Shown here piece after piece: positions 40,126 to 48,560 of a DNA stretch of 64,000 nt. Position 1 is the first letter of the stretch, and every line of letters starts with the position of its first letter. The stretch covers positions 1-64,000 of IMG/VR virus record IMGVR_UViG_3300037264_006630, one strand, 5' to 3'. The translations under genes were made by a program, and so were the position numbers. Origin of the DNA: a virus. The notes under the pieces are model-generated. The model worked only from the letters and a program-made list of their open reading frames with translations, had not been told where the DNA came from and did no database searches.

Positions 40126-40521
40126 ATGGGCCGTCGACGTGAACCAAAGCCGTGCCTTTACTGCAAGTTGCTGTTCTGGCCAAAGAAACCAAACAACTGG
40201 TACGGGTTCGGCGCCAAGAAGTATTGCGGTTCCGAGTGCGCCATCGCTGCGCAGAAACAACGATTCGTTCCAATGGAAAAGAAGTGTCGAGGATGCGACA
40301 CCATTCTGGTGAGGACCCCACTCCAGGGAGAGGCATCATTTGGATATCGCAAGTATTGCTCTGTCGCATGTTCAGTCGCCAAGCAGCGGCGTGAGTTCTA
40401 CGAGACTGGCGGGTTCGTCTTGTTCGGTATCAGGTGTTCGGTAAAGGAGTTGGCGCTGGCCATCGGGGTGTCAGGCAACAAGGTGCGCACGGTGTGCGCT
40501 GCGATCGGATGTCCGCAGTGA
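40126..40521 (+). CDS. tandem zinc-knuckle protein, 131 aa
   Basis: Two units of C-x2-C..(R/K)KYC-x3-C (CLYCKLLFWPKK..KYCGSEC; CRGCDTILVRTP..KYCSVAC) followed by a helix-turn-helix-like tail (VKELALAIGVSGNKVRTVCAAIG). The same plan with five units is found in the next gene. GC is a little lower than the surroundings. Suggested role: sequence-specific nucleic-acid binding. Confidence 0.7.
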   Translation: MGRRREPKPCLYCKLLFWPKKPNNWYGFGAKKYCGSECAIAAQKQRFVPMEKKCRGCDTILVRTPLQGEASFGYRKYCSVACSVAKQRREFYETGGFVLFGIRCSVKELALAIGVSGNKVRTVCAAIGCPQ

Positions 40522-41252
40522 AGACGAGGGATTGCCAGTATTGCGGCGATCTGGTCGTCGGACCCAATCGGAGTCGAGCCACCTACTGCAACAAGCGGTG
40601 CGCCGACCTCGCCAGGACCACCAAGGTCCGTGCTGGTCGCCGTTGCGGTACGTGCAAGAAGCTACTCGTGGCCAGACCTCGCGAGTTGACGTGCCGATTC
40701 GCGGTCCGCCGGTTCTGCGACAAGCACTGCCAGGGCCTTGCGGCTCGCAAGCACAAGATGACGCCAAAGAAGTGCCGGCAGTGCTCGAGGTGGATCAAGC
40801 CGCGGCCCGGCGGTTCCACCACCGAGTACGCCAAGCGCCGCTTCTGCGGCAAGCGATGCGCTGGCGACGCGCTAAAGATGGAGCTGCCCGTCTCCAAGCA
40901 GTGCCACCACTGCAAGGCAAAGATGAAGCGTCGAGTCGGCGAGCGGTCCGCGGGATGGGCGCGTCGCGTGTTCTGCGACGCCGACTGCTCCGGTGCGTCC
41001 CGCTCTGCATCAGCAGGGATGCCGGTGAGCAAGGTCTGTGCGGCTCCTGCCTGCGCAGCGACGATGACTCGCCGGCCGAACGAGGTGTCCCACCAATGGC
41101 GCAAGCGTCGTTTCTGCAACACCAAGTGCGCGGGATGGAACCATCAGATGCGCCTGTTCGGCGTGGTGGTCCCGCGTGATGAACTGGCCGAGGCGCTCGG
41201 GATAACGCCGACTGCGGCGACGTACCACGCCAGAAAGGCAGGTGGCCTGTGA
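40509..41252 (+). CDS. five-unit zinc-knuckle protein, 247 aa
   Basis: Five tandem units each with C-x2-C and (R)RFC-x3-C (CQYC..YCNKRC; CGTC..FCDKHC; CRQC..FCGKRC; CHHC..FCDADC; CAAPAC..FCNTKC), then a HTH-like tail (PRDELAEALGITPTAATYHARK). ATG 40509 is used; it overlaps the end of the two-unit paralogue, so the pair looks like a tandem duplication with unit expansion. Confidence 0.75.
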   Translation: MSAVKTRDCQYCGDLVVGPNRSRATYCNKRCADLARTTKVRAGRRCGTCKKLLVARPRELTCRFAVRRFCDKHCQGLAARKHKMTPKKCRQCSRWIKPRPGGSTTEYAKRRFCGKRCAGDALKMELPVSKQCHHCKAKMKRRVGERSAGWARRVFCDADCSGASRSASAGMPVSKVCAAPACAATMTRRPNEVSHQWRKRRFCNTKCAGWNHQMRLFGVVVPRDELAEALGITPTAATYHARKAGGL

Positions 41253-41806
41253 AGCTGCGCGCCGTCCACCAGCGCGGGATCAAGGGGAAGCCGGCCTGCG
41301 GCTACCACCGTTGGAGCTCGCAGACCTTCACGACCACCGACAACCCCGAGAAGGTAACCTGTCGGCGGAAGGGCTGCGTCACCCTCAAACCGCAGGAGTC
41401 GTTGGCCGAGGTCGACCGCGGCGGCTCCACCTTTGTGACCCTTCCGGCCGAGGTGGAGATCGAGACCTGGCCGTCGCTCGCCGGGAGCGGCGTCCGCGGC
41501 GGCTGGGTGTCGAAGGTGACCATCCGAACCAAGAACGTGGAGACCGGACACGACACGTACATCGGCTGCGAGTGGCCGCGCGCCACCAAACCCACCCCGG
41601 CCGAGCTCGCCGCGCAGGTGACCGCCGTGCTCGCGCACAAGGTCGCCGAGCAGCTCGGCCTCAACCCTCACGCCGTGAAGGCACCAGATGTTCAAGACGG
41701 ACGACCTACCGGGCAGGCTACGGCGGTTCCGCCGCCACGTCGCCGACCGCATGCACGACCGGTGGAACAGCCGAGAGAAGAGCCGCCGGCTGCACCTGGA
41801 GTTTGA
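41249..41806 (+). CDS. hypothetical protein, up to 185 aa
   Basis: GTGA-coupled. Residues 1-145 have good coding bias and include ACGYHRW..VTCRRKGCV (a possible zinc site) and a strand-rich middle. The last 39 codons overlap the next gene and have poor third-position bias, so the true end may be near 41690 with the stop lost by a base-count error. Confidence 0.6.
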   Translation: MKLRAVHQRGIKGKPACGYHRWSSQTFTTTDNPEKVTCRRKGCVTLKPQESLAEVDRGGSTFVTLPAEVEIETWPSLAGSGVRGGWVSKVTIRTKNVETGHDTYIGCEWPRATKPTPAELAAQVTAVLAHKVAEQLGLNPHAVKAPDVQDGRPTGQATAVPPPRRRPHARPVEQPREEPPAAPGV

Positions 41807-42068
41807 GGCGGTCGAAGTCGCGATCCGCTGCCTCGACTCCCTGGCCCTGCCGCCCGTTCAGATCCTCCAGACGGCGGCCCGCGTCCTGCGGCGCAAGGCC
41901 GACTTCTTCCGCGACGAGTCCCGCTTCGAGGCCGTCGAGGCGACCGACGAGGAGCGTTCGATCGACTACGCGATCTGCGACATGTTCTACCTCGCCGAGG
42001 AGGTGATCCTCGAGAAGTTGAGCGAGATCGCCGCACCCCATCACACCGAGAAAGCACCGCCCCCATGA
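41688..42068 (+). CDS. hypothetical helical protein, 126 aa
   Basis: Arg-rich start, then long helices (FEAVEVAIRCLDSL; EERSIDYAICDMFYLAEEVILEKL). ATGA coupling to the next gene. No family recognised. Confidence 0.65.
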   Translation: MFKTDDLPGRLRRFRRHVADRMHDRWNSREKSRRLHLEFEAVEVAIRCLDSLALPPVQILQTAARVLRRKADFFRDESRFEAVEATDEERSIDYAICDMFYLAEEVILEKLSEIAAPHHTEKAPPP

Positions 42069-42772
42069 GCACCGCCCAAGACCACGACGAGCCCGCGTTC
42101 CCGCCGCCCACGCCGCGTTGTCCGGACCCCGCGCCCCGCCACCTCGAGCTCGTCGGCTTCTGTCCGATGTGCTTCGCCAGCACCGACGACGCGTCGGGCG
42201 GCGGCGAGGTGATGACCGACGGCTGCACCAACTGCGGCGCGATGGGTGAGATCCCCATGCTGCGACGCGGCGATGTCGAGTGCATCCGCCGGTCGGCGTC
42301 CTGGGTTGGCCGGCGCCACTACCCGCAGGACGAGGACAAGGAGATCTTGGCCGAACGGCGCGCGCTCCTGTCGATGGTCACCGGGTTCCCGGGGCGGACC
42401 GCCGAGCCCGCAACGAACGGCGCGGACAAGCGCTGGCTGGTGCGGCAACAGATCAGCCCGACCAAGGCGATCTCGATCACGGTATCCGGCGTCACCACGG
42501 CGGCCAACGCGATCGCGGCCACGCGCTACTCGGTGCTGCCCTACGTCCCGGCGGCGATGCTCGAGCCCGACAACCCCACGGCGCCGGAGTTGATGAGCAC
42601 GGACGACCTGATGGGCGAAGTCGCCCGGCTCGTGGCGGCCAACGTCGCGGGCAAGGCCATCGACCAGGAGCGCTTCAAGGCCGTCATGGACGAGTCGGCG
42701 CGTCGCGGGATCAAGTGGGCCGTGGTGAAGGCGGGCGACAAGGCGCCGCCGCCGTCCGGTCCCGCGAACTGA
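42065..42772 (+). CDS. zinc-binding hypothetical protein, 235 aa
   Basis: FCPMC and CTNCG near residues 32-58 form a zinc ribbon (C-x2-C-x18-20-C-x2-C). The C-terminal half is helical. No family recognised. Followed 4 bp later by a leaderless promoter. Confidence 0.7.
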   Translation: MSTAQDHDEPAFPPPTPRCPDPAPRHLELVGFCPMCFASTDDASGGGEVMTDGCTNCGAMGEIPMLRRGDVECIRRSASWVGRRHYPQDEDKEILAERRALLSMVTGFPGRTAEPATNGADKRWLVRQQISPTKAISITVSGVTTAANAIAATRYSVLPYVPAAMLEPDNPTAPELMSTDDLMGEVARLVAANVAGKAIDQERFKAVMDESARRGIKWAVVKAGDKAPPPSGPAN

Positions 42773-42776
42773 CCCC

Positions 42777-42816
42777 TTGACGCTGTAGCAGCTTCGTGCG
42801 CATATGCGAGCGCATG
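42777..42816 (+). promoter_or_regulatory. leaderless promoter (TTGACG-18-CATATG-7-ATG)
   Basis: TTGACG 42777-42782, spacer ending cgtgcg, CATATG 42801-42806, cgagcgc, ATG 42814. Confidence 0.65.
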
Positions 42817-43668
42817 AACGCCGCGCGGTCCTGGGAGCCGTTGACCATCGTCAGCGGCGTCGAGCAGAAGGTGGACGCCACACCGCTGCGCTGGGACGCG
42901 CCCAAGCAGGTGACCGTCATCAGCGATCCGCCGGCGGGCTGCCACTGGAGCGACCTCGGGCTGGCTGCGATGTGGGGCGTGATGGCGCTCTGCCGCGACC
43001 ACACCTTCCAGATCGTCACCCGCGACATGACCCGGGCGTTGGCCTGGTGGCGCGACTACATGCAGTCGAGCCCGCGTGAGCGCCTGCTCCACGCCCTACA
43101 GCACGGCACGGAGCCCGTGGACACCGGCGAGCACCTGTTCCATTGGACCGACGACCGCTGGCCCCTGCCCAACGTCTGGGTGACCGTCGAGGTGTCGACC
43201 CAGGCGGATGTCACCGCGCAGTGCCACATGCTCGCCGCCTTCCCGGCGTCCGTCCGCGGCCTGCGCCTGACGGCGATGGAGAGCCAACTCGACATCGAGA
43301 ACCTGCTCTACGTGCCGGTCCGCTGCGACGACTGCGGCCACACCGAGGCGTTTTACGACACCAACCCGGACGGACTCCCGGCCATCAAGAACCGCGACGG
43401 CACCGACCTGACCTGCCTCATGGGCGTCCCGGTGACCGGCGAGCCCGGTGACACCCGCTGTCGCCGGTGCAAGAGCCGCTTGGTCGCCGAGTTGGCGCCG
43501 ATAGACTGGATCATCGCCAACTACGACGGCGCCAACCACGAGTGGCTGCGTCACCTCCGTGACCAAGCGGCAGAGGCGCGGGTTCCGTTCCGGTTGACCA
43601 GCTCGCAGGTGTCGACCCCGCGACTGGACGGCGAGCTCCACGACGGTCGCCCTGGAGATCACGCGTGA
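42814..43668 (+). CDS. phage Gp37/Gp68-like (DUF5131) protein, 284 aa
   Basis: VTVISDPPAGCHWSDLGLA..WGVMALC..FQIVTRDMTRALAWW, then LPNVWVTVEVSTQADV and a C-terminal WIIANYDGA..WLRHLRDQAAEARVPF match the Gp37/Gp68 family. The usual N-terminal C-x3-C-x2-C segment (NPVxGCx..C..CYA), thought to hold a metal cluster, is missing. Instead there is a mid-protein CDDCG..CRRCKS zinc ribbon. Start fixed by the promoter. Confidence 0.7.
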   Translation: MNAARSWEPLTIVSGVEQKVDATPLRWDAPKQVTVISDPPAGCHWSDLGLAAMWGVMALCRDHTFQIVTRDMTRALAWWRDYMQSSPRERLLHALQHGTEPVDTGEHLFHWTDDRWPLPNVWVTVEVSTQADVTAQCHMLAAFPASVRGLRLTAMESQLDIENLLYVPVRCDDCGHTEAFYDTNPDGLPAIKNRDGTDLTCLMGVPVTGEPGDTRCRRCKSRLVAELAPIDWIIANYDGANHEWLRHLRDQAAEARVPFRLTSSQVSTPRLDGELHDGRPGDHA

Positions 43669-43829
43669 TCCGCCGCAACCTGCACCACGTCTGCACCGCC
43701 TGCGCAGTCGCCCTCCTGCCAGCGACGGCCGCCAAGGTCGCCTGGCTGGCCGCCGCCCTGGTCCTGGTCGGCGTCACCGTGGGCGTCCTGGGCGTGGTGC
43801 TCAACCCGCAGTCATCGCCGCATCGATGA
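43665..43829 (+). CDS. small membrane protein, 54 aa
   Basis: GTGA overlap start; VAWLAAALVLVGVTVGVLGV forms a clear transmembrane helix after a short CTAC segment. The stop at 43827-43829 overlaps the next ATG. Confidence 0.6.
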   Translation: MIRRNLHHVCTACAVALLPATAAKVAWLAAALVLVGVTVGVLGVVLNPQSSPHR

Positions 43830-44206
43830 CCCCGTCCGTGGGCGCGGTCCATGCGGTGCTGGCGCCGCTGGCCAAGATGACGATCTGTGGCGAGAAACCT
43901 CCGCGTGGTCTTGTCGTCGACCGGGACGACAAGGTGGCGCGGTTCCTGACGAGCATCGCGCGATGCGAGCGATGCCGATCCGGGCTGCACGCGCACCGCG
44001 CTCGCGTCAAGGCTGCGCATGAGAGCAACGAACGCAAGCTGGCCGCGGCGAGAGCGGCTCAACAGGCCGCCGCCGCACCGCCGATCTCTACTGGCCGCGA
44101 CGCCAGACGCGCCGAACAGGCGAAGGCCGCGCGGGAACGATCGGCTGCTCTGTACGCCGCGCGGACGCGGGCGCTCGTGTACCAGCCTCCGAAGAGAAGT
44201 CCATGA
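43826..44206 (+). CDS. hypothetical protein, 126 aa
   Basis: ATGA-coupled. IARCERCRSG gives a C-x2-C; a long Ala/Arg/Glu helix fills the second half (ARAAQQAAAAPP..RRAEQAKAARERSAAL). Probably binds nucleic acid or forms a coiled coil. Confidence 0.65.
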   Translation: MTPSVGAVHAVLAPLAKMTICGEKPPRGLVVDRDDKVARFLTSIARCERCRSGLHAHRARVKAAHESNERKLAAARAAQQAAAAPPISTGRDARRAEQAKAARERSAALYAARTRALVYQPPKRSP

Positions 44207-44796
44207 CCCCTCCATCCCACATCATCGAGGCCGCCGTCCGCGCGGCGCGTCAGTCTCCCTGCGCCAAGAGCCAGCGGGGCGTGGTCGTCTACTCCCGGTC
44301 GAGCGGCATCGACATCGCCTCGGGATTCAACGGGCCGCCGGGCCGCGGCGTCTGCGCCAGGGACGACGCCTGCCGGGAAGCCTGCGGCAAGATCTGCGTT
44401 CACGCCGAGATGAGGGCGCTCCGCGCGGCGCGCGACATCCTCAAGCGGCCCGAGTTCAACGTCCTCTACATGGCCGAGTGCGATGCTGTCCACGTCAAGA
44501 TCGGCGGCGGGCCGGTGCGTGGCCTGGTCGACGGCGGCGGGCCCTCGTGCTGGCAGTGCTCGCGCGAGGTGGTAGACGTGGGGCTGGGCGGCTTCTGGCT
44601 GTACGAGACGGCACGCTGCGTCTGTCCGGCTGCCTGCGGCTCGCATCGTCACCCGGGCGAGGACGGCTGCACCTGTTCGATGCACGGCACCGGCGAGGGC
44701 GGCGCGCTCGCGCTGGGCCGGTGGCGCCGATACAACGGGATCGAGTTCCACGCCGCTACCCTCTTGGCCTGCGGCTTGCCGCCGCTGGTGGGCTGA
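44203..44796 (+). CDS. dCMP/cytidine deaminase-like protein with Cys-rich insert, 197 aa
   Basis: CVHAEMRAL (H67-A-E69) and SCWQC (C116, C119) are the zinc-binding and catalytic motifs of the CDA/dCMP deaminase fold, which here probably converts dCMP to dUMP. A Cys/His-rich segment (CPAACGSHRHPGEDGCTC, about residue 139-156) and extra Cys before the active site are unusual. Fits the nucleotide genes at 25322 and 37383. Confidence 0.8.
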   Translation: MTPPSHIIEAAVRAARQSPCAKSQRGVVVYSRSSGIDIASGFNGPPGRGVCARDDACREACGKICVHAEMRALRAARDILKRPEFNVLYMAECDAVHVKIGGGPVRGLVDGGGPSCWQCSREVVDVGLGGFWLYETARCVCPAACGSHRHPGEDGCTCSMHGTGEGGALALGRWRRYNGIEFHAATLLACGLPPLVG

Positions 44797-44996
44797 TGGA
44801 GTTCGAGGCCACGCTGGCAACGCCCGTGCCCCGCCCGACCTGCGCCCGCTGCAAGCGCCCGGTCGATCGGTTCGCTGTCACGGTGGAATCGGCGTCGGTT
44901 AAGTTTGAGGCCGAGTGCCACGGCGCCTACGAGATGAACCGCATCTTCGAGCGCGATCAGGTCACCGGGATCCGGATGACCGAGGCGTTTCGATGA
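44796..44996 (+). CDS. small zinc-ribbon protein, 66 aa
   Basis: TGATG coupled. CARCKRPVDRFAV..VKFEAECHG: three Cys and a His in a minimal zinc ribbon, similar to phage proteins reading 'C..C.......C.G'. Confidence 0.65.
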   Translation: MEFEATLATPVPRPTCARCKRPVDRFAVTVESASVKFEAECHGAYEMNRIFERDQVTGIRMTEAFR

Positions 44997-45009
44997 TCAG
45001 GAGACCTGC

Positions 45010-45213
45010 ATGCTGACCACCGCCATCCTCGCCCTCGTCATCCTCTCCGCCGTCATGACCGGCCCGCCCGAGCCGGTGAAGGTCTACCGCAAGGAGGGCG
45101 ACTCGATCCCCACCGAGCTCAAGACCCCGGTGGTCCGCACCGTCTGCTGGGGCGCGTGCATCCTCGTCCCGTCCTTCGTGATCCTCGTGCTCGAGAAGGG
45201 CTGGCCGCAGTGA
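45010..45213 (+). CDS. two-pass membrane protein, 67 aa
   Basis: Shine-Dalgarno aggaga upstream. Hydrophobic helices at residues 2-19 (LTTAILALVILSAVMTG) and 44-62 (CWGACILVPSFVILVLE) with a charged loop. Size fits a holin-like or accessory membrane protein, not proven. Confidence 0.7.
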   Translation: MLTTAILALVILSAVMTGPPEPVKVYRKEGDSIPTELKTPVVRTVCWGACILVPSFVILVLEKGWPQ

Positions 45214-46022
45214 GCGAGGTCGACGACCTGTCGGCCGAGATCGCTGCGCTCGCCTCGACGCGTGCTCGCTATGTCGGCATCATCACCGAAACCCAGGCTG
45301 AGTTGACCGCGCTCGAGGCGATGGACCTCGACGATGCCGACTACTACGCGAAACGGACCGAGTACGCCCGGACCATCGCCGGGCACCAAGCCGAGGTCGC
45401 CCGCATCAACGCGCAGCTCAAGGCGGCGAACATCGCGCGCGCCGACCGCCAGGTCGCCGACGCCGAGACGAAGCGGATCGAGCGGGCCGCACGCGCGGCC
45501 GAGAACGCGATCCCGAAGCGGCGGAAGCCGCATCTCGCGGTGCTGCCTCCGGTTCAGATCACGCAGGCGCCGCTGACCGTGCCGCTCGGCGAGCTGGCCG
45601 GCATCGCCAGGACGAAGCGCAAGGGGCCCTCCGATCTGGGTGCGGTGATCCTCCGCTTCGCTTACGGGCTGCGTCACGTCACCGGCATCCCGAGCAAGCC
45701 CGGCTCCTACTTGACAGCCTTCCTGGCCGAGCTCGACGCCTTCATCGCGAAGCACAAGGCCCACCTCCAGACACGCAACGAGCCGCCGGGGCCGGCACCA
45801 GCGATCGATGCGGGCTCGGTCATTCTGGAGGTCGATGCAGACGTGGTCATCCTGGAGAACGGAGTCCGGGTCGACGCCGAGGAGATGCGGCGCGCGTTCC
45901 AGGAGCGGACCGGCCTCTCCGTGGTGGATTGGCTGGTCGAGTGGCGAGCTGGCCGCCTCGCCACCAACGGCTCGACGATCACACTGTCGTACGAGGCGGC
46001 GCTCCTGGAGAAGCGGCCGTGA
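45210..46022 (+). CDS. coiled-coil hypothetical protein, 270 aa
   Basis: GTGA-coupled. Residues 3-110 are a long coiled coil (DLSAEIAALASTRARYVGI.. KRIERAARAAENA). The rest is mixed, with a strand-rich ending (SVILEVDADVVILENGVRVD). Function unknown. Confidence 0.7.
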   Translation: MSEVDDLSAEIAALASTRARYVGIITETQAELTALEAMDLDDADYYAKRTEYARTIAGHQAEVARINAQLKAANIARADRQVADAETKRIERAARAAENAIPKRRKPHLAVLPPVQITQAPLTVPLGELAGIARTKRKGPSDLGAVILRFAYGLRHVTGIPSKPGSYLTAFLAELDAFIAKHKAHLQTRNEPPGPAPAIDAGSVILEVDADVVILENGVRVDAEEMRRAFQERTGLSVVDWLVEWRAGRLATNGSTITLSYEAALLEKRP

Positions 46023-46492
46023 GCGACCACGGCTGCAAGAGCGAGTGGCCGCGCGGCTGCGCGCCGCACGGGGCGCACTTCGCGGACCGGCACCAGACCG
46101 TGATCTCCGACGAGGAGATGCGACTCGGGCGCCAGAGCATCTACCGGGAACCTAAGGACAACTGGCCCTCGTTCGTCATGTGGATGCACCACCACGCCGA
46201 CGGGACCTGGAGCCTCGCTAGGTGCGACGTCGATGGAGGCGAAGAGGACGATGGCTGGATGGTCAGTGGACGCATCGAATCGAACCATGAGCACAATCCG
46301 ACCACCGGGGACTACGACGAGTTTCACCGCCTGACCGTGCTGTACAGGGCCGATGTGGTTCCTGACCCAGACGACGATCTGCTAGCCAGCAAGCTGGTTG
46401 CCCGCGAACAACTCTGGCCCTACATCCCGCCTGAGGTCGACGTGGAAGCGATGCTCGCGGTTCTGCAAGGTCTGGTCACCAAGGAGTCCTGA
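46019..46492 (+). CDS. hypothetical protein, 157 aa
   Basis: GTGA-coupled. His-rich region (MWMHHHADGTWSLARCDVDG; ESNHEHNPT) may bind metal. Acidic overall. No family recognised. Confidence 0.65.
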   Translation: MSDHGCKSEWPRGCAPHGAHFADRHQTVISDEEMRLGRQSIYREPKDNWPSFVMWMHHHADGTWSLARCDVDGGEEDDGWMVSGRIESNHEHNPTTGDYDEFHRLTVLYRADVVPDPDDDLLASKLVAREQLWPYIPPEVDVEAMLAVLQGLVTKES

Positions 46493-46800
46493 TGCAGCCG
46501 CTCGATCTCACCGACAACCAGAAGGCCGCGCTCATGGCGCTGGTCGAACACCGGGCGCTGGTGCGCAGCTCAGGTGGGCGCTGGGCGCCGCCGGGCATCA
46601 CGTCGCCGTCCTTCGGGACCAAGGTCATCTCCGCGCTCATGGAGATGGGTCTCGTAGTGAAGCAGCGCGGTCTCCGCGAGGAGCAGAGCTACCCGGAGGG
46701 CCAGCGCTTCACGCCGGTCTGCCTGGCCGATCACCTCAACCACACCACCCCGGCCGAGCGAGCGCTGGCGGTGGAGAAGCACATCAAGGGAGTTCCGTGA
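46492..46800 (+). CDS. winged-helix-like protein, 102 aa
   Basis: TGATG coupled. LTDNQKAALMALVEHRALVR..TKVISALMEMGLVVKQRG follows the helix - recognition helix - wing order of small phage winged-helix proteins. Likely DNA-binding regulator; target unknown. Confidence 0.6.
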   Translation: MQPLDLTDNQKAALMALVEHRALVRSSGGRWAPPGITSPSFGTKVISALMEMGLVVKQRGLREEQSYPEGQRFTPVCLADHLNHTTPAERALAVEKHIKGVP

Positions 46801-47471
46801 CCAAGCCGCACTCATCGCCCGGCGAAGCCGCCGACCCGCCCGCCGTAGTCGCGTGGGCTCGATGGGCCGAGGGCAACCTTGACCATCGCGAGGGCGCCTA
46901 CGACGACGTGCCGGGCGTGGGGCCTGAGCCGCCCGACGTGCGGGCGCTGATCGAGGCGTACGGGCGCGAGTGCCACCGGCTCGGCGAGATGCACCCGCAG
47001 ACCCGCGAGCGCGGCGAGAAGCGCGTGACCGCCGCGAAGGACGCGCTACTCCGCGCCCTCGAGATCGACGGGGCGGCCCCAGCGTCCGTCGGCCGCGACG
47101 GCGAGGGCAACCCGCTGCACATCCAGTTCGTCCACGAGACGCGCAACGTGATGGTCCCGGCGCGGCACCACGTCGATCGACTGCTCGAGGGCAACGTGAC
47201 CCCTGCGCAGCGCGACCGCCTGCTGGCGATCCGCCGGGCGGTTGTCCGCATGCTCGCGGCGGCGGAAGACGTGGCCAGCGGCGCCAGCGCCATCACCGAT
47301 CGGTCAGCGACCGACGCCCATGTCGAGCCGCTGTGTACCGGCCTCACCGCGCGCTGGTGTCCGCGCTGCGGGACCTGCGCCTGCCAGCCGGACCCGGCCG
47401 AGATGAGCAGTCCGCTGTGCCCGCTGCACGCGGCGACCAGCCAGCATGCCGAGGCTGGGGTGGCGCCATGA
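46797..47471 (+). CDS. protein with LIxxYG module and zinc site, 224 aa
   Basis: GTGA-coupled. DVRALIEAYGRECHRL..RVTAAKDALLRALEIDG (about 46-95) matches the modules at 13573 and 14424. C-terminal CPRCGTCAC..LCPLHAA is a zinc site. The module may bind a common partner. Confidence 0.65.
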   Translation: MTKPHSSPGEAADPPAVVAWARWAEGNLDHREGAYDDVPGVGPEPPDVRALIEAYGRECHRLGEMHPQTRERGEKRVTAAKDALLRALEIDGAAPASVGRDGEGNPLHIQFVHETRNVMVPARHHVDRLLEGNVTPAQRDRLLAIRRAVVRMLAAAEDVASGASAITDRSATDAHVEPLCTGLTARWCPRCGTCACQPDPAEMSSPLCPLHAATSQHAEAGVAP

Positions 47472-47962
47472 CTTCCCGGCTGATCCACACGGGAGATCTG
47501 ACCTACACGGGCGAGATCGGGTCCATGACCGAGACGCGCTGGATCGGTGCAAGCGACCCCGTTCCGCCCGAGATCGACTTCGACGATCTGATGGGGTTCG
47601 GCCCCGACGCCAAGGCGATGATCGCCAAGCGGCCCGGCTGGTACACGTCGACCGGCCACGACTACCGCCTGTGGGGCCCGCCCACCGCGCGCCGGTTGCG
47701 CACCCTATCGCGCAAGACGATCAAGCGGAAGATGCGGCGTGCCCACCGTCAGGGCCGGCACATCCACGCCTGCGACCTGGCGCACGAGGACACCAGCCGT
47801 CCGCGTGCGGACGCCGCGGCGGATCGCCGCCGAGGGCAAGCGCTGGCTCGCCAGGACCGCCGCCGCAAGCGGCGCATCCGTGCGTGGGTCCGCCGGGTCG
47901 GCCCGATCTCCGCGGTGCGGATGGAGTGGTGCCCGGACGACATCAAGCACATGTCCACCTGA
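47468..47962 (+). CDS. basic hypothetical protein, 164 aa
   Basis: ATGA-coupled. The second half is extremely Arg-rich (RRLRTLSRKTIKRKMRRAHRQG; RQDRRRKRRIRAWVRR), so nucleic-acid binding is likely. Confidence 0.65.
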   Translation: MTSRLIHTGDLTYTGEIGSMTETRWIGASDPVPPEIDFDDLMGFGPDAKAMIAKRPGWYTSTGHDYRLWGPPTARRLRTLSRKTIKRKMRRAHRQGRHIHACDLAHEDTSRPRADAAADRRRGQALARQDRRRKRRIRAWVRRVGPISAVRMEWCPDDIKHMST

Positions 47963-48267
47963 TGGAAGACGAGCTCCTGCCCATCGACAGCGAGGGCGAG
48001 GCCACCAGCGTCTCGGCGCTGGGAGGCGAGGTCGTTGTCACCGCTACCGACGGCGAGGAGTCTGCGATGGTCATCGGCGCCCTGATCGATGGCGGCCGAG
48101 CGCTCATCGGCCTCTTCGCCGAGCGCTACTTCCGCTTCCGCAGCAACGGCAAGATGATGGCTTGGCGCTGCGCGAAGTGCGGCGAGTTCGGCCGGGTAGC
48201 CGCCCGCAACGGCCTGGGCGTTGTCCAGGAACATCGGCACCTGCCACCGACTCGGGAGGCTCTCTGA
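47962..48267 (+). CDS. hypothetical protein, 101 aa
   Basis: TGATG coupled. Acidic start, helical centre, then WRCAKCGEFG..VQEHRHLP, a C-x2-C plus His pair that fits a single zinc finger. Confidence 0.65.
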   Translation: MEDELLPIDSEGEATSVSALGGEVVVTATDGEESAMVIGALIDGGRALIGLFAERYFRFRSNGKMMAWRCAKCGEFGRVAARNGLGVVQEHRHLPPTREAL

Positions 48268-48560
48268 TGCGAGACTTCATGCTGGACGGCCGGATTCACT
48301 GGCAGCTCGGGGGCAGGTCGCCATGCGGCGCCCAGCCAGCCCCCACACGCGAAACCAGCGGGCTTCATGCGATGCTTCATGCGCTCGGCCACCGGACGGC
48401 CAGTCCCGTCCCGGCCGATGCGAAAGCCGACGATCCGGTACAAGCGCCGTGCGAGGTGTGCGCCGAGAAGCGCACGGCGTACTTGGCGCTCCTGCGGAAC
48501 GGCGGCTCGATGCAGGGCTGGGACATCCGGCCCAACCTTCCTCGCGGTGAGGTGACCTGA
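48267..48560 (+). CDS. hypothetical protein, 97 aa
   Basis: TGATG coupled. SPCGAQP.. and APCEVCAEKRTAYLALL give three Cys in a pattern common to small phage zinc proteins (C-G..C-x2-C-x6-Y). No function known. Confidence 0.6.
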   Translation: MRDFMLDGRIHWQLGGRSPCGAQPAPTRETSGLHAMLHALGHRTASPVPADAKADDPVQAPCEVCAEKRTAYLALLRNGGSMQGWDIRPNLPRGEVT

